Positions 5,369-6,172 of a DNA stretch of 6,172 bases are shown one piece after another (the first letter of the stretch is position 1; every line of letters starts with the position of its first letter). The notes under the pieces are model-generated. The model worked only from the letters and a program-made list of their open reading frames with translations, was not told the DNA's origin and searched no databases. The position numbers and the translations under genes were made by a program. The DNA comes from Planococcaceae bacterium UBA3378. Its GTDB lineage: Bacteria; Bacillota; Bacilli; Bacillales_A; Planococcaceae. The DNA is taken from contig DEQA01000133.1 of the NCBI GenBank assembly GCA_002359075.1, positions 5,356-11,527 of the forward strand, given 5' to 3'.

Positions 5369-6019
5369 ATGTCGATTGCAGAAATTTTTGATTTTTTAAG
5401 AATGATTGATACAGAGCTGTATTATTACATTAAGAAATTCGGCATCACTATTTATCTTTTACTATTTACCGTCGTATTTACAAAGACAGCTTTTATCGTT
5501 CTCACCTTTTTACCGGGAGATTCACTTGTCTTTGCCAGCGGAACATTAGCTGCTCTTGATAAACTGGACATTATCGCACTGTTCGTCCTTTACTTTATCG
5601 CAACTACATTGGCTGATAGTAACAATTATTTGATTGGCAGGCTATTCGGAAAGGTTCCGCAAGAAAAGTCATTGCTCGTTCGTTTTATTCCTTCTGAAGC
5701 TTTCGCAAAAGCCAAGACCTTTATCGAAGATTATGATCGGGTCGCCTTGACGTTCAGCCGCTTTATCCCGCTGATGCGGACAATGACACCATTTATGTCT
5801 GGCTACACCCAATATCCATATAAAAAATTTGTACGTTATAATGTGTTGGGTGCCCTACTATGGACAATCGTATGGCTTTTCTCCGGATATGCCCTCGGAA
5901 ATATTCCGTGGGTTGCTGATAACTTGATGTTCACCCTGCTGCTCATATCAGGTGTTGTCCTCATTCCTACAATCTATGCCTATGTAAAGCAAATGGCGAA
6001 AAACCGAAAACCGGTCTGA
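5369..6019 (+). CDS. DedA family membrane protein (L-P-G-D type, YqjA-like) with Lys at the conserved Glu site
   Basis: This is a 216-residue DedA-family inner-membrane protein. Features seen: the re-entrant-loop motif FLPGDSLVFASGT (47-59) with Asp51, the signature FSRFIPLMRT (129-138) with Arg131 and Arg137, and the downstream block MSGYTQYPYKKF (143-154). Hydrophobic helices lie around 27-47, 66-85, 125-145, 158-175 and 186-205, and the tail is basic. It belongs to the same broad group as Escherichia coli YqjA and YohD, linked to proton-dependent membrane homeostasis and drug or alkaline tolerance. Transport of a lipid carrier or ion is inference here. Oddly, the position 12 residues before Asp51, where YqjA has the essential Glu39, is Lys39. 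ATG 5369 has GAGGG six bases upstream. It appears monocistronic and is only distantly similar to the first DedA protein in the window. Confidence 0.92.
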   Translation: MSIAEIFDFLRMIDTELYYYIKKFGITIYLLLFTVVFTKTAFIVLTFLPGDSLVFASGTLAALDKLDIIALFVLYFIATTLADSNNYLIGRLFGKVPQEKSLLVRFIPSEAFAKAKTFIEDYDRVALTFSRFIPLMRTMTPFMSGYTQYPYKKFVRYNVLGALLWTIVWLFSGYALGNIPWVADNLMFTLLLISGVVLIPTIYAYVKQMAKNRKPV

Positions 6020-6022
6020 TAA

Positions 6023-6054
6023 GAGCGCTTCATTATGAGGCGCTTACTGCTTTT
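6023..6054. terminator. Likely bidirectional terminator between convergent genes
   Basis: AGCGCTTCA (6024-6032) pairs with TGAGGCGCT (6036-6044), a 9-bp stem with one G-T wobble and a TTA loop, just four bases after the DedA stop codon. The plus-strand tail (TACTGCTTTT) and the minus-strand tail (CTTATC) are both poor T-runs, so it is probably a modest terminator for both genes. Confidence 0.55.
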
Positions 6055-6172
6055 CCATCCCAAGCCGCTCCACTATTTCATTCATCGTCCGTATCATTTC
6101 CTGATTACCGTAATTGCGGGCGGTGAAAATCTCTACTAACAGAGCTTTCGCTTCTTCTTCGTTCAATTTTTC
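6044..6172 (-). CDS. C-terminal end of an unrecognised protein (5' end outside window)
   Basis: On the minus strand the frame is open from the right edge to TAA at 6046-6044, giving the last 42 residues of a protein. It is hydrophilic and helical-looking, with an acidic start (KLNEEEAKALLVEIF), a central ARNYGNQEM segment and an end at ERLGMEKQ. There is no membrane segment and I recognise no family. Support comes from the uninterrupted frame, coding-like composition, and the stop codon sitting at the edge of the shared terminator hairpin, exactly as in the other convergent pair of this window. Confidence 0.5.
   Translation of the reverse strand, partial: EKLNEEEAKALLVEIFTARNYGNQEMIRTMNEIVERLGMEKQ

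Overview
The window looks like ordinary chromosomal DNA from a low-to-moderate-GC Firmicute of the Bacillales. A Planococcaceae relative such as Solibacillus or Lysinibacillus is my guess, but the sequence alone does not settle the genus. The signs are strong Shine-Dalgarno sequences of the GGAGG type, TTG start use, sigma-A-like promoters, compact hairpin-plus-T-run terminators, and families typical of Bacillus relatives (CstA, DedA, DUF1648).

Layout from left to right. The C-terminal part of an unrecognised soluble protein (2-259, +) runs in from the left edge. It is followed by a DedA-family membrane protein of the E-x-x-P-x-E-x-x-x-P type (321-941, +). A terminator hairpin at 945-978 separates this gene from a convergent small alpha/beta hydrolase (977-1627, -), and the hydrolase stop codon lies inside the hairpin's T-run. 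Upstream of the hydrolase on the same strand is a complete CstA-type carbon-starvation transporter (1825-3618, -) with its own terminator. It has a well-formed promoter about 106 to 134 bases upstream of its start codon and a transcribed leader of about 100 nt. A 524-base gap (3619-4142) follows. Beyond it are a nucleoside 2-deoxyribosyltransferase-like enzyme (4143-4625, -) and a four-helix DUF1648 membrane protein (4767-5267, -). A second DedA protein of the L-P-G-D type (5369-6019, +) is transcribed divergently from the DUF1648 gene. It ends in another hairpin shared with a convergent gene, of which only the last 42 codons are in the window (6044-6172, -).

Most genes appear to be separate transcription units, so I see no multi-gene pathway or obvious new system. 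Loose themes are envelope lipid or proton physiology (two DedA proteins and a DUF1648 protein) and scavenging (CstA for pyruvate or peptides, the deoxyribosyltransferase for nucleosides). I see no tRNA, rRNA, CRISPR, insertion sequence or phage genes. The points most worth a second look are a lysine at the position of a normally essential membrane glutamate in the second DedA protein, the structured leader of cstA, and the large gap. That gap contains a near-perfect ribosome-binding site leading into a five-codon frame, next to a 48-base inverted repeat.
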